This document shows, piece after piece, positions 16,772 through 25,342 of a stretch of 64,000 bases of DNA. Source of the DNA: 2-01-FULL-39-33 sp964361645 (lineage in GTDB: Bacteria > Patescibacteriota > Patescibacteriia > 2-01-FULL-39-33); contig CAYIBK010000002.1 in NCBI GenBank assembly GCA_964361645.1, positions 1 to 64,000 of the forward strand, written 5' to 3'. Under the pieces are notes generated by a model that was not told where the DNA came from, made no database searches, and was given only the letters and a program-made list of their open reading frames with translations. Numbering within the stretch: position 1 is the first letter of the stretch; each line of letters opens with the position of its first letter. A program made the position numbers and the translations under genes.

Positions 16772-16880
16772 GATAGTCCGAATGCATTTTGCCGCCTGCG
16801 GCGGTGAGGAAGTCCCCTCGCGAAAATCCGGAAAGGCGGTGGAGCCGCACCGCTGGTAATTTCAAGTTTTTTTTGGCGGC
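16772..16880 (+). ncRNA. Candidate small structured RNA (hairpin array with terminator)
   Basis: GC-rich hairpins stand in a row: GCCGCC-TGC-GGCGG, then GAGG...CCCTC, then GCGGTG-GAGCCG-CACCGC, followed after a short spacer by eight T. A TATAAA-like box lies just upstream. The remaining part of the gene-free stretch 16578-16925 holds the terminator and tRNA remnant listed here. No known RNA class recognised; RNase P was considered and not supported. Confidence 0.35.
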
Positions 16881-16925
16881 ATATAGATTCGAGTGCGCAG
16901 ATCACATACAACAGCTCTTTAGAAT

Positions 16926-17552
16926 TCAATCTGAACTCGCTTCTTTCCCGGCAGTAGAATTATCGCCTCGGTATGCCCGTGTCAGCTTTTCGGTTTCTGG
17001 AGTGATTTCGATTCGAGGAGCAATTACAACATATCTCGAACCAGCAAATTTTGCGCGAAAATCTTTCATCCAACCATGATGACTCAAAACACCACTCGAA
17101 TCGAAACCGACGATAGAAATACCACTTCTGTCAAAACTGCCGGAAATGAGAAATGTCCAATATGTCTGGTCGGGAAAAACGCCGAACAAGAATTTGAATG
17201 TAGCCGCAAAAGCGAGATATCGGCGAAAATCCATGCCGTGCAAACCTTCGTCAGCGTAAACACGTTCGGCAAATTGTGCACTTTTATAAATGAGTTCCGG
17301 TGTTTTACTGGCACTGGTAATGAACCACTGGTCTTCTTTGGTCATTACATTTCGTATCATTTTCTCATTTTCAAAATCAACATTCGTTTTTATGCCAAAT
17401 AATTTGCACAATTCATCTATTGATAAATTTGCGGGCAAATATACCAATAACTCATTGGTTTTATTTAACTCTGTAATTTCTTTCTCTGTAAAAGGACAGG
17501 GAGAAATTTGTACGTTCCCATATAAAGTTCTGATTTGGTTTATGGAATTCAT
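16926..17552 (-). CDS. Unknown protein in the tRNA-Leu-bounded cassette
   Basis: 208 residues. I choose the ATG at 17552 because AAAGGA lies at proper spacing; the frame runs further back into the tRNA gene, which cannot be coding. Sequence is soluble, with Phe/Tyr/Trp-rich central segment (YLAFAATFKFLFGVFPDQTYWTF, about 115-137) and IVGFDSSGVLSHHGWMKDF. No recognised family and no catalytic motif that I trust. G+C is somewhat higher than neighbours. Its position between a tRNA and a tRNA fragment suggests acquired cargo. Confidence 0.6.
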   Translation of the reverse strand: MNSINQIRTLYGNVQISPCPFTEKEITELNKTNELLVYLPANLSIDELCKLFGIKTNVDFENEKMIRNVMTKEDQWFITSASKTPELIYKSAQFAERVYADEGLHGMDFRRYLAFAATFKFLFGVFPDQTYWTFLISGSFDRSGISIVGFDSSGVLSHHGWMKDFRAKFAGSRYVVIAPRIEITPETEKLTRAYRGDNSTAGKEASSD

Positions 17553-17567
17553 AAAAATTTTCCTTTC

Positions 17568-17652
17568 TGGTGCCGAAGGAGAGACTCGAACTCTCACATA
17601 TTGCTATACACGATTTTGAGTCGTGCGCGTCTACCAGTTCCGCCACTTCGGC
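17568..17652 (-). tRNA. tRNA-Leu (CAA)
   Basis: Class II tRNA: acceptor GCCGAAG/CTTCGGC, anticodon stem CACGA/TCGTG with CAA in the loop, a long variable arm, T arm GAGAG-TTCGAGT-CTCTC, and encoded CCA (17568-17570). Confidence 0.92.
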
Positions 17653-17667
17653 ATAAAATTTATCTAG

Positions 17668-17739
17668 TAGCAGGGGCGGGAGTTGAACCCGCGACCAACG
17701 GCTTATGAGTCCGATGCTCTACCACTGAGCTACCCTGCC
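17668..17739 (-). tRNA. tRNA with CAT anticodon (elongator Met, or Ile2)
   Basis: Acceptor GGCAGGG/CCCTGCT with a terminal G-U pair, D stem GCTC/GAGC, T arm GCGGG-TTCAACT-CCCGC, anticodon CAT at 17705-17707 (minus). The anticodon stem has mismatches at both ends. Whether it is charged with Met or, after modification, Ile cannot be told from the gene. No CCA encoded. Confidence 0.82.
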
Positions 17740-17755
17740 ATACATACTAGTTTAA

Positions 17756-17820
17756 AGCAAAAAGTTGAAAGTTAAAAGTAAATACTTTATAGACTTTCAA
17801 CTTTTTAAACTTTTAACTAA
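17756..17820. repeat. AAAGTT-type inverted repeat between tRNA genes
   Basis: AAAAAGTTGAAAGT and ACTTTCAACTTTTT form a long AT-rich hairpin. Similar AAAGTT/AACTTT arrays fill 7085-7195 and 39226-39298, so this is a repeated intergenic motif of the genome. Confidence 0.65.
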
Positions 17821-17824
17821 CTTG

Positions 17825-17896
17825 TTGCGGAGGTGGGATTCGCACCCACGACCTCCAGGTTATGGGCCTGGCGAGCTGCTACTGCTCTACCCCGCA
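17825..17896 (-). tRNA. Initiator tRNA-fMet (CAT)
   Basis: Acceptor TGCGGGG/CTCCGCA, a D arm of the initiator type (GAGCAGTAGCAGCTC), anticodon stem CCAGG/CCTGG with loop CCCATAA, T stem GTGGG/CCCAC. The initiator call rests on the D arm; the usual three G-C pairs next to the loop are AGG/CCT here. Confidence 0.82.
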
Positions 17897-18002
17897 CAAG
17901 ACAGTGTATCATATAAATTCAATTTTGGCAAGGTGTAACTTAAATAATACTTTTATAAATAAGTTCATTATTTGTTTATATAGGCAGTTAAATACACATT
18001 TA

Positions 18003-18042
18003 AGATCCCTCGGCTTCGTTTTACTTCGCTCGGGATGACATT
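18003..18042. repeat. REP-like hairpin repeat
   Basis: AGATCCCTCGGCTTCG...CTCGGGATGACATT, a short palindromic repeat of the type also seen at 57838-57882. It lies in the gap between the tRNA block and parA; a second small hairpin (GCGTGT-AAAA-ACACGC) follows. Confidence 0.65.
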
Positions 18043-18076
18043 TTAAATGATGCGTGTAAAAACACGCTTAGATATT

Positions 18077-18105
18077 TTGAATAGTCATTATTTTAATGTT
18101 ATAAT
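18077..18105 (+). promoter_or_regulatory. parAB promoter, implying a leaderless message
   Basis: TTGAAT (18077-18082), 17 nt, TATAAT (18100-18105). The parA ATG is only 9 nt past the -10 box, so the transcript should begin at or one or two bases before the start codon. Confidence 0.7.
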
Positions 18106-18113
18106 AAAATTAT

Positions 18114-18881
18114 ATGGGACAAGTAATTTCTGTGGTAAATCAAAAAGGTGGAGTTGGCAAAACTACTACCGCTGTTAATCTGGCCGCTTACTTAAGTCAA
18201 TTAGGTAAGTTTGTTTTATTAATTGATTTAGATCCACAAAGCAATGCCACTTCCAATTTAGGTGTCTCTAAAGATTTAGATAAAGGAGTTTATGAGGTTT
18301 TAACTGGTCCGCATTCTTTTAGGGAAGTGATGGTTGATACCATTCATGAGTATTACAAACTTATTCCAGCCACAGTTTCTTTAGCTGGGGCCGGTGTAGA
18401 ATTTGTTAATTTAGATCGGCGTGAATTTAGGCTTTATGATAATCTGCTAGAAATTAGAAATGATTTTGATTACATCATAATTGATTGTCCGCCATCTTTA
18501 GGACTTTTAACTATTAATGGATTGGTGGCTTCTGATCAAGTTCTTATTCCTGTTCAAGCAGAATATTTTGCTCTAGAAGGTTTAGGGCAGTTAATTTCCA
18601 CTATTAGCCTTATTCAAGAAAATATTAAACCAGAGTTGGATATTTTGGGGGCAGTTTTAACTATGTATGATAAAAGATTTAAATTAGCCAATGATGTTTT
18701 AATGGAACTTTATAGATATTTTCCTAATAAAATATTTAGATCAGTTATTCCTCGTAATATTCGTTTATCAGAAGCGCCCAGTCATGGCAAAACTATTTTA
18801 GCTTATGATCCAAAATCAAAAGGAGCTAAAGCTTATGAGAGATTAGCCAGGGAATTCGTTTATCATACTAGTCCATATTAA
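18114..18881 (+). CDS. parA: Chromosome partitioning ATPase ParA/Soj
   Basis: 255 residues. The deviant Walker A KGGVGKTT is at residues 11-18 with the signature lysine K11 and K16; Walker A' (LLIDLDPQSNAT) and Walker B (DYIIIDCPPSLG) follow. ParA dimerises on ATP, coats the nucleoid and moves ParB-bound origin regions during segregation. It is 12 nt upstream of parB. Length is typical of chromosomal Soj proteins. Such pairs usually lie near the replication origin; no dnaA or DnaA-box array is visible here. Confidence 0.97.
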   Translation: MGQVISVVNQKGGVGKTTTAVNLAAYLSQLGKFVLLIDLDPQSNATSNLGVSKDLDKGVYEVLTGPHSFREVMVDTIHEYYKLIPATVSLAGAGVEFVNLDRREFRLYDNLLEIRNDFDYIIIDCPPSLGLLTINGLVASDQVLIPVQAEYFALEGLGQLISTISLIQENIKPELDILGAVLTMYDKRFKLANDVLMELYRYFPNKIFRSVIPRNIRLSEAPSHGKTILAYDPKSKGAKAYERLAREFVYHTSPY

Positions 18882-18893
18882 TATAAAATTATT

Positions 18894-19769
18894 ATGCAAA
18901 AAACATCTGGCCTTGGCCGGGGATTAGGATCTTTAATCCCTAATAAAAAATCAGTTAAAGAAATACTTGGCACCGAAAGTGAAGTGACTGGTATTTTAGA
19001 TACTAGAGAAAAAATTTCAGAGTTGCCGGTTGATAAAATCACCCCCAATCCACATCAGCCTCGAGTTAGTTTTGGGGAAGAAGATTTGCAAGAATTAGTT
19101 GAGTCTATCAAAGAGCACGGGGTTATCCAACCCTTGATTGTTAGTAAAACCTCTTCCGGCTGGCAATTGATCGCTGGAGAGCGAAGACTACGCTCGGCTA
19201 AATTGGCCGGCTTAAACACAGTGCCAGCTATTGTTCGTGAAATGAACGAACAAAAAAAAATGGAAGTGGCTTTAATAGAAAACTTGCAGCGCAAGAATCT
19301 TAATGCCTTGGAAACTGCTTTCGCTTATCAAAAATTAATAGATGAATTCAATCTTACCCAAGAGCAATTAGCCAAACGCGTCGCCAAAAGTCGTAGTGCC
19401 GTGGCCAATACTTTAAGGATTTTAACAGTGATAGATGAGGTTAAAGAAGCGATTAAAAATGGCCACATTTCCGAAGGCCATGCCAGAGTTTTAGCTGGTT
19501 TGCCCAAAGAAGATCAATCACTGACACTTAAAATAATCATTTCTGAAAGTTTAAATGTGCGTGAAACAGAAAAAGCTGGTAAGCAAATTGTAGTTCAAAA
19601 ACATCTTAGGAAAGTGTCTTTTAATCCAGAGCTTAAAGCTAAAGAAGAATTACTCCAATCAACCTTAGGCACTAAAGTAGAAATAAAAAAATTTGGCTCA
19701 ACTGGCCAGATAATTATAAAATTCTTCTCGGAAGAAGAATTAAAAGGTATTATTGATAAAATTGTTTAA
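18894..19769 (+). CDS. parB: Chromosome partitioning protein ParB
   Basis: 291 residues. The N-terminal ParB/Spo0J CTPase domain has NPHQPRVSFGEEDLQELVESI and box II GERRLRSAKLAGLNTVPAI; the central helix-turn-helix (LAKRVAKSRSAVANTLRIL) reads parS, and the C-terminus dimerises. It begins with the conserved GLGRGLGSLI segment that contacts ParA. I searched by eye for a 16-bp parS palindrome around the pair and did not find a convincing one. Confidence 0.97.
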   Translation: MQKTSGLGRGLGSLIPNKKSVKEILGTESEVTGILDTREKISELPVDKITPNPHQPRVSFGEEDLQELVESIKEHGVIQPLIVSKTSSGWQLIAGERRLRSAKLAGLNTVPAIVREMNEQKKMEVALIENLQRKNLNALETAFAYQKLIDEFNLTQEQLAKRVAKSRSAVANTLRILTVIDEVKEAIKNGHISEGHARVLAGLPKEDQSLTLKIIISESLNVRETEKAGKQIVVQKHLRKVSFNPELKAKEELLQSTLGTKVEIKKFGSTGQIIIKFFSEEELKGIIDKIV

Positions 19770-19781
19770 CAAGATGTCATT

Positions 19782-19882
19782 GCGAGGAGTCCCCGTGAAG
19801 ACGGGGAAGCAATCCCATAGATAAAAAATGAGTGTTAAAAAAATGGGATTGCTTCAGTCGCTTAAACTTCTTCGCAATGACA
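19782..19882. repeat. Inverted pair of REP-like repeats
   Basis: TGTCATTGCGAGGAG...GAAGCAATCCCAT faces ATGGGATTGCTTC...TTCGCAATGACA, giving a long hairpin between convergent parB and rel genes. It may work as a bidirectional terminator. Confidence 0.8.
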
Positions 19883-19892
19883 GTTTTTTAAT

Positions 19893-21461
19893 CTATAGTT
19901 TTTTTGTTTTGTCTCGCATTTTACCAGAATAGCTGGTGATTGGCTGTGATGGTGAATTGGTATCGAATTGATTTTTTTTGTTGGGATTAATACCACGGAA
20001 GATGGTGCGTGATTTATTTAAAGCTGATCTGATTTTATTTTTAGCCATAGAAGTCTTAACGTTTTCCAGCCAATCCATGCCCGGCATTTTGCGGTTTTTG
20101 TCAGTTATAATTTCTATAATGTCGCCACTTTTTAATTTTGAATTCAAACTAACCAAGTGATCATTAACTCTGGCGCCCACACATTGATTGCCGATGGAAG
20201 AGTGGACATGATAAGCAAAATCAATCGGAGTTGATTCTTCGGGCAAATCGATAACATCACCAGTAGGAGTAAAAACAAAAATTCTGTTTTGGAAGATATC
20301 CAATTTAATATCGTTTAAAAATTGCTCGTTATCTTGGATTTGTTTTTGCCACTTAACTAGTTCTTCTATCCATTTAATACTTTTTTTATTAATACCACCT
20401 TTGTTTTCTTTGTAGTTCCAGTGGGCAGCAATGCCAAATTCTGCTTCTTCGTGCATATCCGTGGTTCTAATTTGGAATTCAACAATTTCTCCGTTTTCGG
20501 TAAAAACAGTAGTATGGAGAGATTGGTAGCCATTAGGCTTGGGCTGAGCAATGTAATCCTTAACGCGCCCCGGCATCGGCCGATAAAGATTATGCAAGAC
20601 ACCTAAAGCCGAATAGCAATCTGCTACGCTCGGCACAATTATTCTTAAGGCAATTAAATCGTAAATCTTGGACAGATCACGGTTAATCGGCGGACGGAGT
20701 AATTTTTTATATAAGCTATATAAATGCTTAGTTCGCCCATGAATGGAGATATTTTTTAAGGTGATACCGCTGTCTAATAATTTTTTAGCTACTCTCTTTT
20801 TTACTTTTTCCAAGTATCTTTCTTTCTCTTTATATTTTTTGGGTAGTATTTCCATGATCCATTTGTAATCGATCGGATAAACATATTTAAATGATAAATC
20901 TTCCAATTCGCCTTTTATTTTACCAATGCCCAAGCGATCGGCAATGGGTGCATAAATTTCCAGTGATTCTCTGGCAATCCTAATTTGTTTTTCTGGTGGC
21001 AAGAACTCTAAAGTTTTTAAATTATGGATGCGATCGGCGAATTTAATCAGGATAACCCTAATGTCATTGCTCATGGCTACAAACATCCTTCTTAAATTTT
21101 CGGCGTATCTTTCCATACCGCGGTATTTGAGAGCGCCTAATTTGGTAATGCCAGCTACTAAGCTGGCTACTTCTTTGCCAAAATTCTTCTTGATATCTTC
21201 AATAGTAATGGCAGTGTCTTCTGGGACATCATGAAGCAAGCCGGCAATGATAGTTGGTATATCCATTTTTAATTCCGCCAAAAATTGAGCGGTGGCTAAT
21301 GGATGGATGATGTAATCATCTCCTGATCGGCGTTTTTGTTCTTGGTGGGCATTATAAGCGAATTCGTAGGCTAACTTAACCATATCCAAATCTTCATTAG
21401 GATATTTTTCGCCCAAGGTTTTTAATAATTTTTCAAATTCTTGCTTGGCATCTGTTGTCAT
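19893..21461 (-). CDS. rel: (p)ppGpp synthetase/hydrolase, RelA/SpoT family
   Basis: About 522 residues from the ATG at 21461; the frame extends 18 codons upstream but the family begins here. Order: HD hydrolase domain with HPLATAQFL and HDVPEDT, synthetase domain with HGRTKHLYSLYKK and YDLIALRIIV plus KPNGYQSLHTTV, then a TGS domain (FVFTPTGDVIDLP). The usual helical, zinc-finger and ACT C-terminal domains are missing, so it is about 200 residues shorter than standard Rel; sensing of ribosome stalling may be altered. The common VVED of the HD motif reads VPED. It controls the stringent alarmone. Confidence 0.94.
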   Translation of the reverse strand: MTTDAKQEFEKLLKTLGEKYPNEDLDMVKLAYEFAYNAHQEQKRRSGDDYIIHPLATAQFLAELKMDIPTIIAGLLHDVPEDTAITIEDIKKNFGKEVASLVAGITKLGALKYRGMERYAENLRRMFVAMSNDIRVILIKFADRIHNLKTLEFLPPEKQIRIARESLEIYAPIADRLGIGKIKGELEDLSFKYVYPIDYKWIMEILPKKYKEKERYLEKVKKRVAKKLLDSGITLKNISIHGRTKHLYSLYKKLLRPPINRDLSKIYDLIALRIIVPSVADCYSALGVLHNLYRPMPGRVKDYIAQPKPNGYQSLHTTVFTENGEIVEFQIRTTDMHEEAEFGIAAHWNYKENKGGINKKSIKWIEELVKWQKQIQDNEQFLNDIKLDIFQNRIFVFTPTGDVIDLPEESTPIDFAYHVHSSIGNQCVGARVNDHLVSLNSKLKSGDIIEIITDKNRKMPGMDWLENVKTSMAKNKIRSALNKSRTIFRGINPNKKNQFDTNSPSQPITSYSGKMRDKTKKL

Positions 21462-21501
21462 ATTGAGAAGTATATTGTATTTTTTTGATTTAGGCAAAAT
21501 A

Positions 21502-21528
21502 TTGACAAAAGACAAAAAATGATATAGT
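21502..21528 (+). promoter_or_regulatory. Promoter of the 21591 gene
   Basis: TTGACA (21502-21507) and an extended -10, TGATATAGT, with a short 15-nt spacer. It overlaps the 5' region of the divergent rel gene. Confidence 0.5.
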
Positions 21529-21590
21529 CTTATATTAGAAATAAAGTTCTTTAATTAAATCAAAAACCAAGGAAAAGGAAGGGGAAAGCC

Positions 21591-21914
21591 ATGGATTCTG
21601 AAAAGACGCCAAAATTAGCAGATATTACTCCAGTTCGTGATCTAAGAGACATTTTTAATTTTCGAGGAATATCATTAGATATCATTTTACAAGCTATGGC
21701 TATGGGTATTATTGTGGGTAGAGCCTTGCCTAAAGACCACCATACTCGCTATGTGGATGATTATATTGACGAAGTTAAGGCTAATATTATGGCGAAGGTC
21801 GGTACCAGGATTCCCTGTTCAAATCATCCTCTAACCCAAGAAGAGGCCAAAGCAATTTTCCTATTTTTTGGCACTCGAGAAACAATGGCATTATTCTCTA
21901 ATTGCCTTTTATAG
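21591..21914 (+). CDS. Small soluble protein of unknown function
   Basis: 107 residues. A purine-rich ribosome site (GGAAGGGGAAAG) supports the ATG. No membrane segment or known motif; contains one cysteine pair spaced far apart (C79, C105). Own promoter and terminator show a monocistronic unit. No family recognised. Confidence 0.65.
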   Translation: MDSEKTPKLADITPVRDLRDIFNFRGISLDIILQAMAMGIIVGRALPKDHHTRYVDDYIDEVKANIMAKVGTRIPCSNHPLTQEEAKAIFLFFGTRETMALFSNCLL

Positions 21915-21925
21915 TCAAAACTAAA

Positions 21926-21950
21926 AACCACCCTAAGGTGGTTTTTTAAA
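21926..21950. terminator. Bidirectional terminator between the 21591 gene and topA
   Basis: AAAACCACC and GGTGGTTTT with a CTAA-type loop, A-run before and T-run after. Confidence 0.88.
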
Positions 21951-21957
21951 ATGAATA

Positions 21958-24159
21958 TTATGGTTTACATTCTCTATTGGTGCATTTAGTATTGCCATTT
22001 TTATCTTCGCTCATAGGGTAACCGCATTTTTCGCATTTTTGATCAAGTGGTTTATTCCAGCTGGCAAAATCACACTTGGGATAATTAGAACAGCCGTAAA
22101 ATAATCCTTTCTTGCTTCTTTTGGTAACCACATCACCATCTTTACACTTAGGGCATTTCATATTCAAATCCTTAGGCGCTTCATTTTTGATGTATTTGCA
22201 TTTGGGGTAATTAGAACAACCTTTGAATTCGCCGTAGCGACCGGTTCTAAGTACTAAATTAGCTCCGCATTCCGGGCATTTTTCGTCTAATTTTTGTGGC
22301 TCCGGTCTTTCTTCTAATTGGCCGTTGGCTAAAATCTTTTTAGTATTCTTACAGGCAGGATAATTAGAACAGGCTAAGAATTTGCCGAAACGTCCCACTT
22401 TAATTACCATCGGCGAGCCGCATTTCTCGCATTTGTCATCGGTTTTTTCCTCGGTGAGTTCTTTTTTAGTTAGCTCTTTTTCTTTGGTCATAAGATTTTT
22501 ATTAAAGGGTTCGTAAAATTCTTTAATTACCGGTTGCCATTTTCTTTTGCCCTCGGAGATATCATCAAAATAATTTTCCATTTTGGCGGTAAAATCATAA
22601 TCAACTATTTCCGAGAAATGCTCAACTAGCAGATCATTTACCAGCAAAGCTATTTCGGTTGGCTTGAGGCGTCGGTTTTCTATTCTTTCAGCATAACCTC
22701 TTTCAATAACTGTGGCAATAGTTGGGGCATAAGTTGAAGGCCGCCCAATGCCTTTTTCTTCCAATGTTTTTACTAGGCTGGCATCGGAATATCTAGCTGG
22801 TGGTTGGGTAAATTTTTGAGCCGGGACCAGGGCTATTAATTTAGCTTTTTCATCCTTCTCCATTTCTGGCAATATTTCATCTTTAGTGGTGGTGGGATAT
22901 ATTTTTAAGAAGCCATCAAATTTAATCACCTGGCCGCTAACTCTAAAAGTATATTTGTCATCTTTAGTGTTAACATCAATAGAAGTAGCTTCCAGTTTAG
23001 CGCTAGACATTTGGCTGGCCACTGCCCTTTGCCAAATTAACTGATAAAGTTTAAACTGTTGATCGTTAAGGGAATCTTTAATTGATTCTGGCGATCTAAA
23101 AGCCGAAGTGGGGCGGATAGCTTCGTGGGCTTCCTGAGCTCCTTTGCTTTTAGTTTTGAATTCTTTGGAGTTTAAATATTCTTTACCCAATTTATCATTT
23201 ATATAATCAGCCGCTTCACTAGAAAATTTCTTTGATAAATTAGTGGAATCAGTTCTCATGTAAGTTATAAGTCCCACCGAATCTCCATTTAATTCAACGC
23301 CTTCATAGAGTTTCTGAGCTATCATCATAGTTTGCTTAGCCGAAAAATTCAATCTTCTATTAGCTTCTTGTTGTAGGGTAGAAGTGGTAAATGGCGCACT
23401 AGGGTTTCGCTTCACTTCTTTTTTGCTGGCTTCGGCAATATAATAATCTTGCGCTTCTAATTTTTTCTTTAAGTCGCTAGCCTCCGCCTCTGATTTAATA
23501 GCTAATTTATCCAAAGTCTGGTCATCAATTTTTTGCAGCTTAGCTATAAAGTCTTCATTTTTTGAGGTTTTAAAATTGCCAGCTATTTCCCAATACTCCT
23601 CAATGTTAAAATTTTGTATTTCTCTTTCTTTTTCCACTATCAATCTAACAACTACCGATTGAACTCGTCCGGCACTAAGTCCGCGAGCCACCTTTTTCCA
23701 TAAGAAGGGGGAGAGTTTGTAACCAACCAAGCGGTCTAAAATTCTTCTGGCCTGCTGGGAATCAACCATATTAATATCAATTGTCCTAGGATTCTTTAGG
23801 GCTTCACTAATGGCCTCTTCGGTTATTTCATGGAAGGTTATTCTTTTGGTGTCTTTGATGGGCGTTTTAAAGATCTGGGCTAAATGCCAAGAAATAGCCT
23901 CGCCTTCGCGGTCTTCGTCAGTGGCAAAGTAGATTCTATCGGCTTTTTTAGCCAAATCGCTTAATTCCTTAACTCTTTTTTTAGCTTTAGTGGGTATAGT
24001 GTAGCTTGGCTCAAAATTATTATCGACATCAACACCCAGTTTGCTGGCTGGCAAATCTCGGATATGGCCAAAAGAAGATTCTACTTTAAAATCTTTGGAT
24101 AAAAATTTCGAAATCGTTTTAGCTTTGGTGGGTGATTCGACTATAACTAAATTCTTCAT
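21958..24159 (-). CDS. topA: DNA topoisomerase I
   Basis: 733 residues from the ATG at 24159, which gives the canonical MKNLVIVESPTKAKTI; the 13 upstream codons would overlap dprA. Toprim domain with FATDEDREGEAISWHL, then the type IA core with catalytic Y300 in LITYMRTDST. The C-terminus carries four C4 zinc ribbons (CEKCGSPMVIK..., CPECGANL..., CPKCKDGD..., CEKCGYPM...). It relaxes negative supercoils behind transcription. It follows dprA by 10 nt, an order seen in many bacteria. Confidence 0.97.
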   Translation of the reverse strand: MKNLVIVESPTKAKTISKFLSKDFKVESSFGHIRDLPASKLGVDVDNNFEPSYTIPTKAKKRVKELSDLAKKADRIYFATDEDREGEAISWHLAQIFKTPIKDTKRITFHEITEEAISEALKNPRTIDINMVDSQQARRILDRLVGYKLSPFLWKKVARGLSAGRVQSVVVRLIVEKEREIQNFNIEEYWEIAGNFKTSKNEDFIAKLQKIDDQTLDKLAIKSEAEASDLKKKLEAQDYYIAEASKKEVKRNPSAPFTTSTLQQEANRRLNFSAKQTMMIAQKLYEGVELNGDSVGLITYMRTDSTNLSKKFSSEAADYINDKLGKEYLNSKEFKTKSKGAQEAHEAIRPTSAFRSPESIKDSLNDQQFKLYQLIWQRAVASQMSSAKLEATSIDVNTKDDKYTFRVSGQVIKFDGFLKIYPTTTKDEILPEMEKDEKAKLIALVPAQKFTQPPARYSDASLVKTLEEKGIGRPSTYAPTIATVIERGYAERIENRRLKPTEIALLVNDLLVEHFSEIVDYDFTAKMENYFDDISEGKRKWQPVIKEFYEPFNKNLMTKEKELTKKELTEEKTDDKCEKCGSPMVIKVGRFGKFLACSNYPACKNTKKILANGQLEERPEPQKLDEKCPECGANLVLRTGRYGEFKGCSNYPKCKYIKNEAPKDLNMKCPKCKDGDVVTKRSKKGLFYGCSNYPKCDFASWNKPLDQKCEKCGYPMSEDKNGNTKCTNRECKP

Positions 24160-24169
24160 TTTAATATTT

Positions 24170-25288
24170 TTAATTTTTGATATAATTCTTGCCCCCAATA
24201 TCTTTTATTAGGCCTTTTATTTCCATCATCGTTAAAGTGCTCAAGAGGACATTAATATTAAGTTTACTCATATTTTTTATTTTGTCAATGTGTAGTGGTT
24301 CGCGAGATAATAAATCCAAGACTATTTTTTCCTCTTCGTTGTCAACTTTTAATTCAGTTTTTAGGGTTTTAAAAACTGTTTGGATATTTAATTCTTGTAG
24401 GATATCATCGGCGTTGGTGATGAGTTTGGCACCCTGTTTGATAAGGTTATTAGTACCCTGGGAGTTGGTGCTATAAATACTTCCCGGGATAGCCAAGATG
24501 TCTCTATTTTGATCTAGGGCATATTTGGCGGTAATAAGCGCGCCGGAATTTATTGGTGCCTCAATCACCAGCACGGCTCTAGATAATCCAGAAATAATCC
24601 TATTTCTCATAGGGAAGGTAAATTTGGTTGGGTTGGTGCCAATGGGGTATTCAGCTATGATTCCTCCGCCGGAATTTATTATTTTATCGGCGATGTATCT
24701 GTTGCTAGAAGGGTAAACGCATTGCCGATTTACACCCGATCCCAGTACCGCCACTGTTTTGCCTAAAGCATCTAAACAGGCCTTATGAGAGATGGCATCA
24801 ATGCCAAAAGCCAAGCCAGATATAATGGTGATCCCGTCTTTAGCTAATTGGCTAACTATTTCTTCTGTAATTTGTTTTCCATAACTGGAAAATTTTCGAG
24901 TGCCGACCACAGCTAGGCAATTATTTTTTAAAAAATCCAGTGATCCTTGATAATATAAAATCGGTGGGGGATTGAATATTTCTTTTAAATTGGCTGGGTA
25001 ATTGTCATCGGTTAAAATAACCGCTTTGACATTTTCTTTATCCATTAATTCCATTTCTGCTTCTAGATCTATTTCCTGCCGGCTTATTATTATTTCATTG
25101 ATTAAATTTTCATCTAAACCAGCGGATTTTAATTGATTGTAATTAGCTTGCCAAGCCATTTCCATATCAATAAAAAAATCGATCAGTTTTTTAAAATTAA
25201 CGGGACCGATTTTCTGGATTTTAGAATAAGCCACCCAATATTTAAGGCGGTTATTTGTCTTTTGACTTATATTTTTTAATTCCTCCAC
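24170..25288 (-). CDS. dprA: DNA processing protein DprA
   Basis: 372 residues. N-terminal SAM-like helical domain, then the Rossmann domain with VVGTRKFSSYGKQ, SGLAFGIDAISHKACL and GSGVNRQCVYPSSN, and a C-terminal winged-helix domain (about 310-372). DprA binds incoming single-stranded DNA and loads RecA in transformation. With comEC at the window end it supports DNA uptake in this organism. It is directly upstream of topA. Confidence 0.96.
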   Translation of the reverse strand: MEELKNISQKTNNRLKYWVAYSKIQKIGPVNFKKLIDFFIDMEMAWQANYNQLKSAGLDENLINEIIISRQEIDLEAEMELMDKENVKAVILTDDNYPANLKEIFNPPPILYYQGSLDFLKNNCLAVVGTRKFSSYGKQITEEIVSQLAKDGITIISGLAFGIDAISHKACLDALGKTVAVLGSGVNRQCVYPSSNRYIADKIINSGGGIIAEYPIGTNPTKFTFPMRNRIISGLSRAVLVIEAPINSGALITAKYALDQNRDILAIPGSIYSTNSQGTNNLIKQGAKLITNADDILQELNIQTVFKTLKTELKVDNEEEKIVLDLLSREPLHIDKIKNMSKLNINVLLSTLTMMEIKGLIKDIGGKNYIKN

Positions 25289-25315
25289 CTTATAAAATCA
25301 TTAATATAATTAATA

Positions 25316-25342
25316 TTGACAAAGATAGGTTGATGTGATAAT
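25316..25342 (+). promoter_or_regulatory. Promoter of the tRNA-Cys to tRNA-Arg cluster
   Basis: TTGACA (25316-25321) with an extended -10, TGTGATAAT, ending at 25342; spacer 15 nt. The about 180 nt before the first tRNA contain an imperfect hairpin (AGCAGA...TCTGCT) and no gene. Confidence 0.5.

Noticed and set aside
16772..16880. RNase P RNA
   Set aside because: GAGGAAGTCC and a GCACCGC segment recall parts of RNase P RNA, but the universal core (GAGGAAAGUCC with the matching 3' ACAGAA region) and the length are missing.
16789..17079. A plus-strand frame opposite the cassette gene
   Set aside because: It overlaps the candidate RNA and the antisense of the better-supported 16926-17552 gene, with Arg/Pro-rich sequence typical of shadow frames.
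18003..19800. Replication origin beside parAB
   Set aside because: No dnaA, gidA, rpmH or DnaA-box cluster and no clear parS site is visible; parAB alone does not prove an origin.
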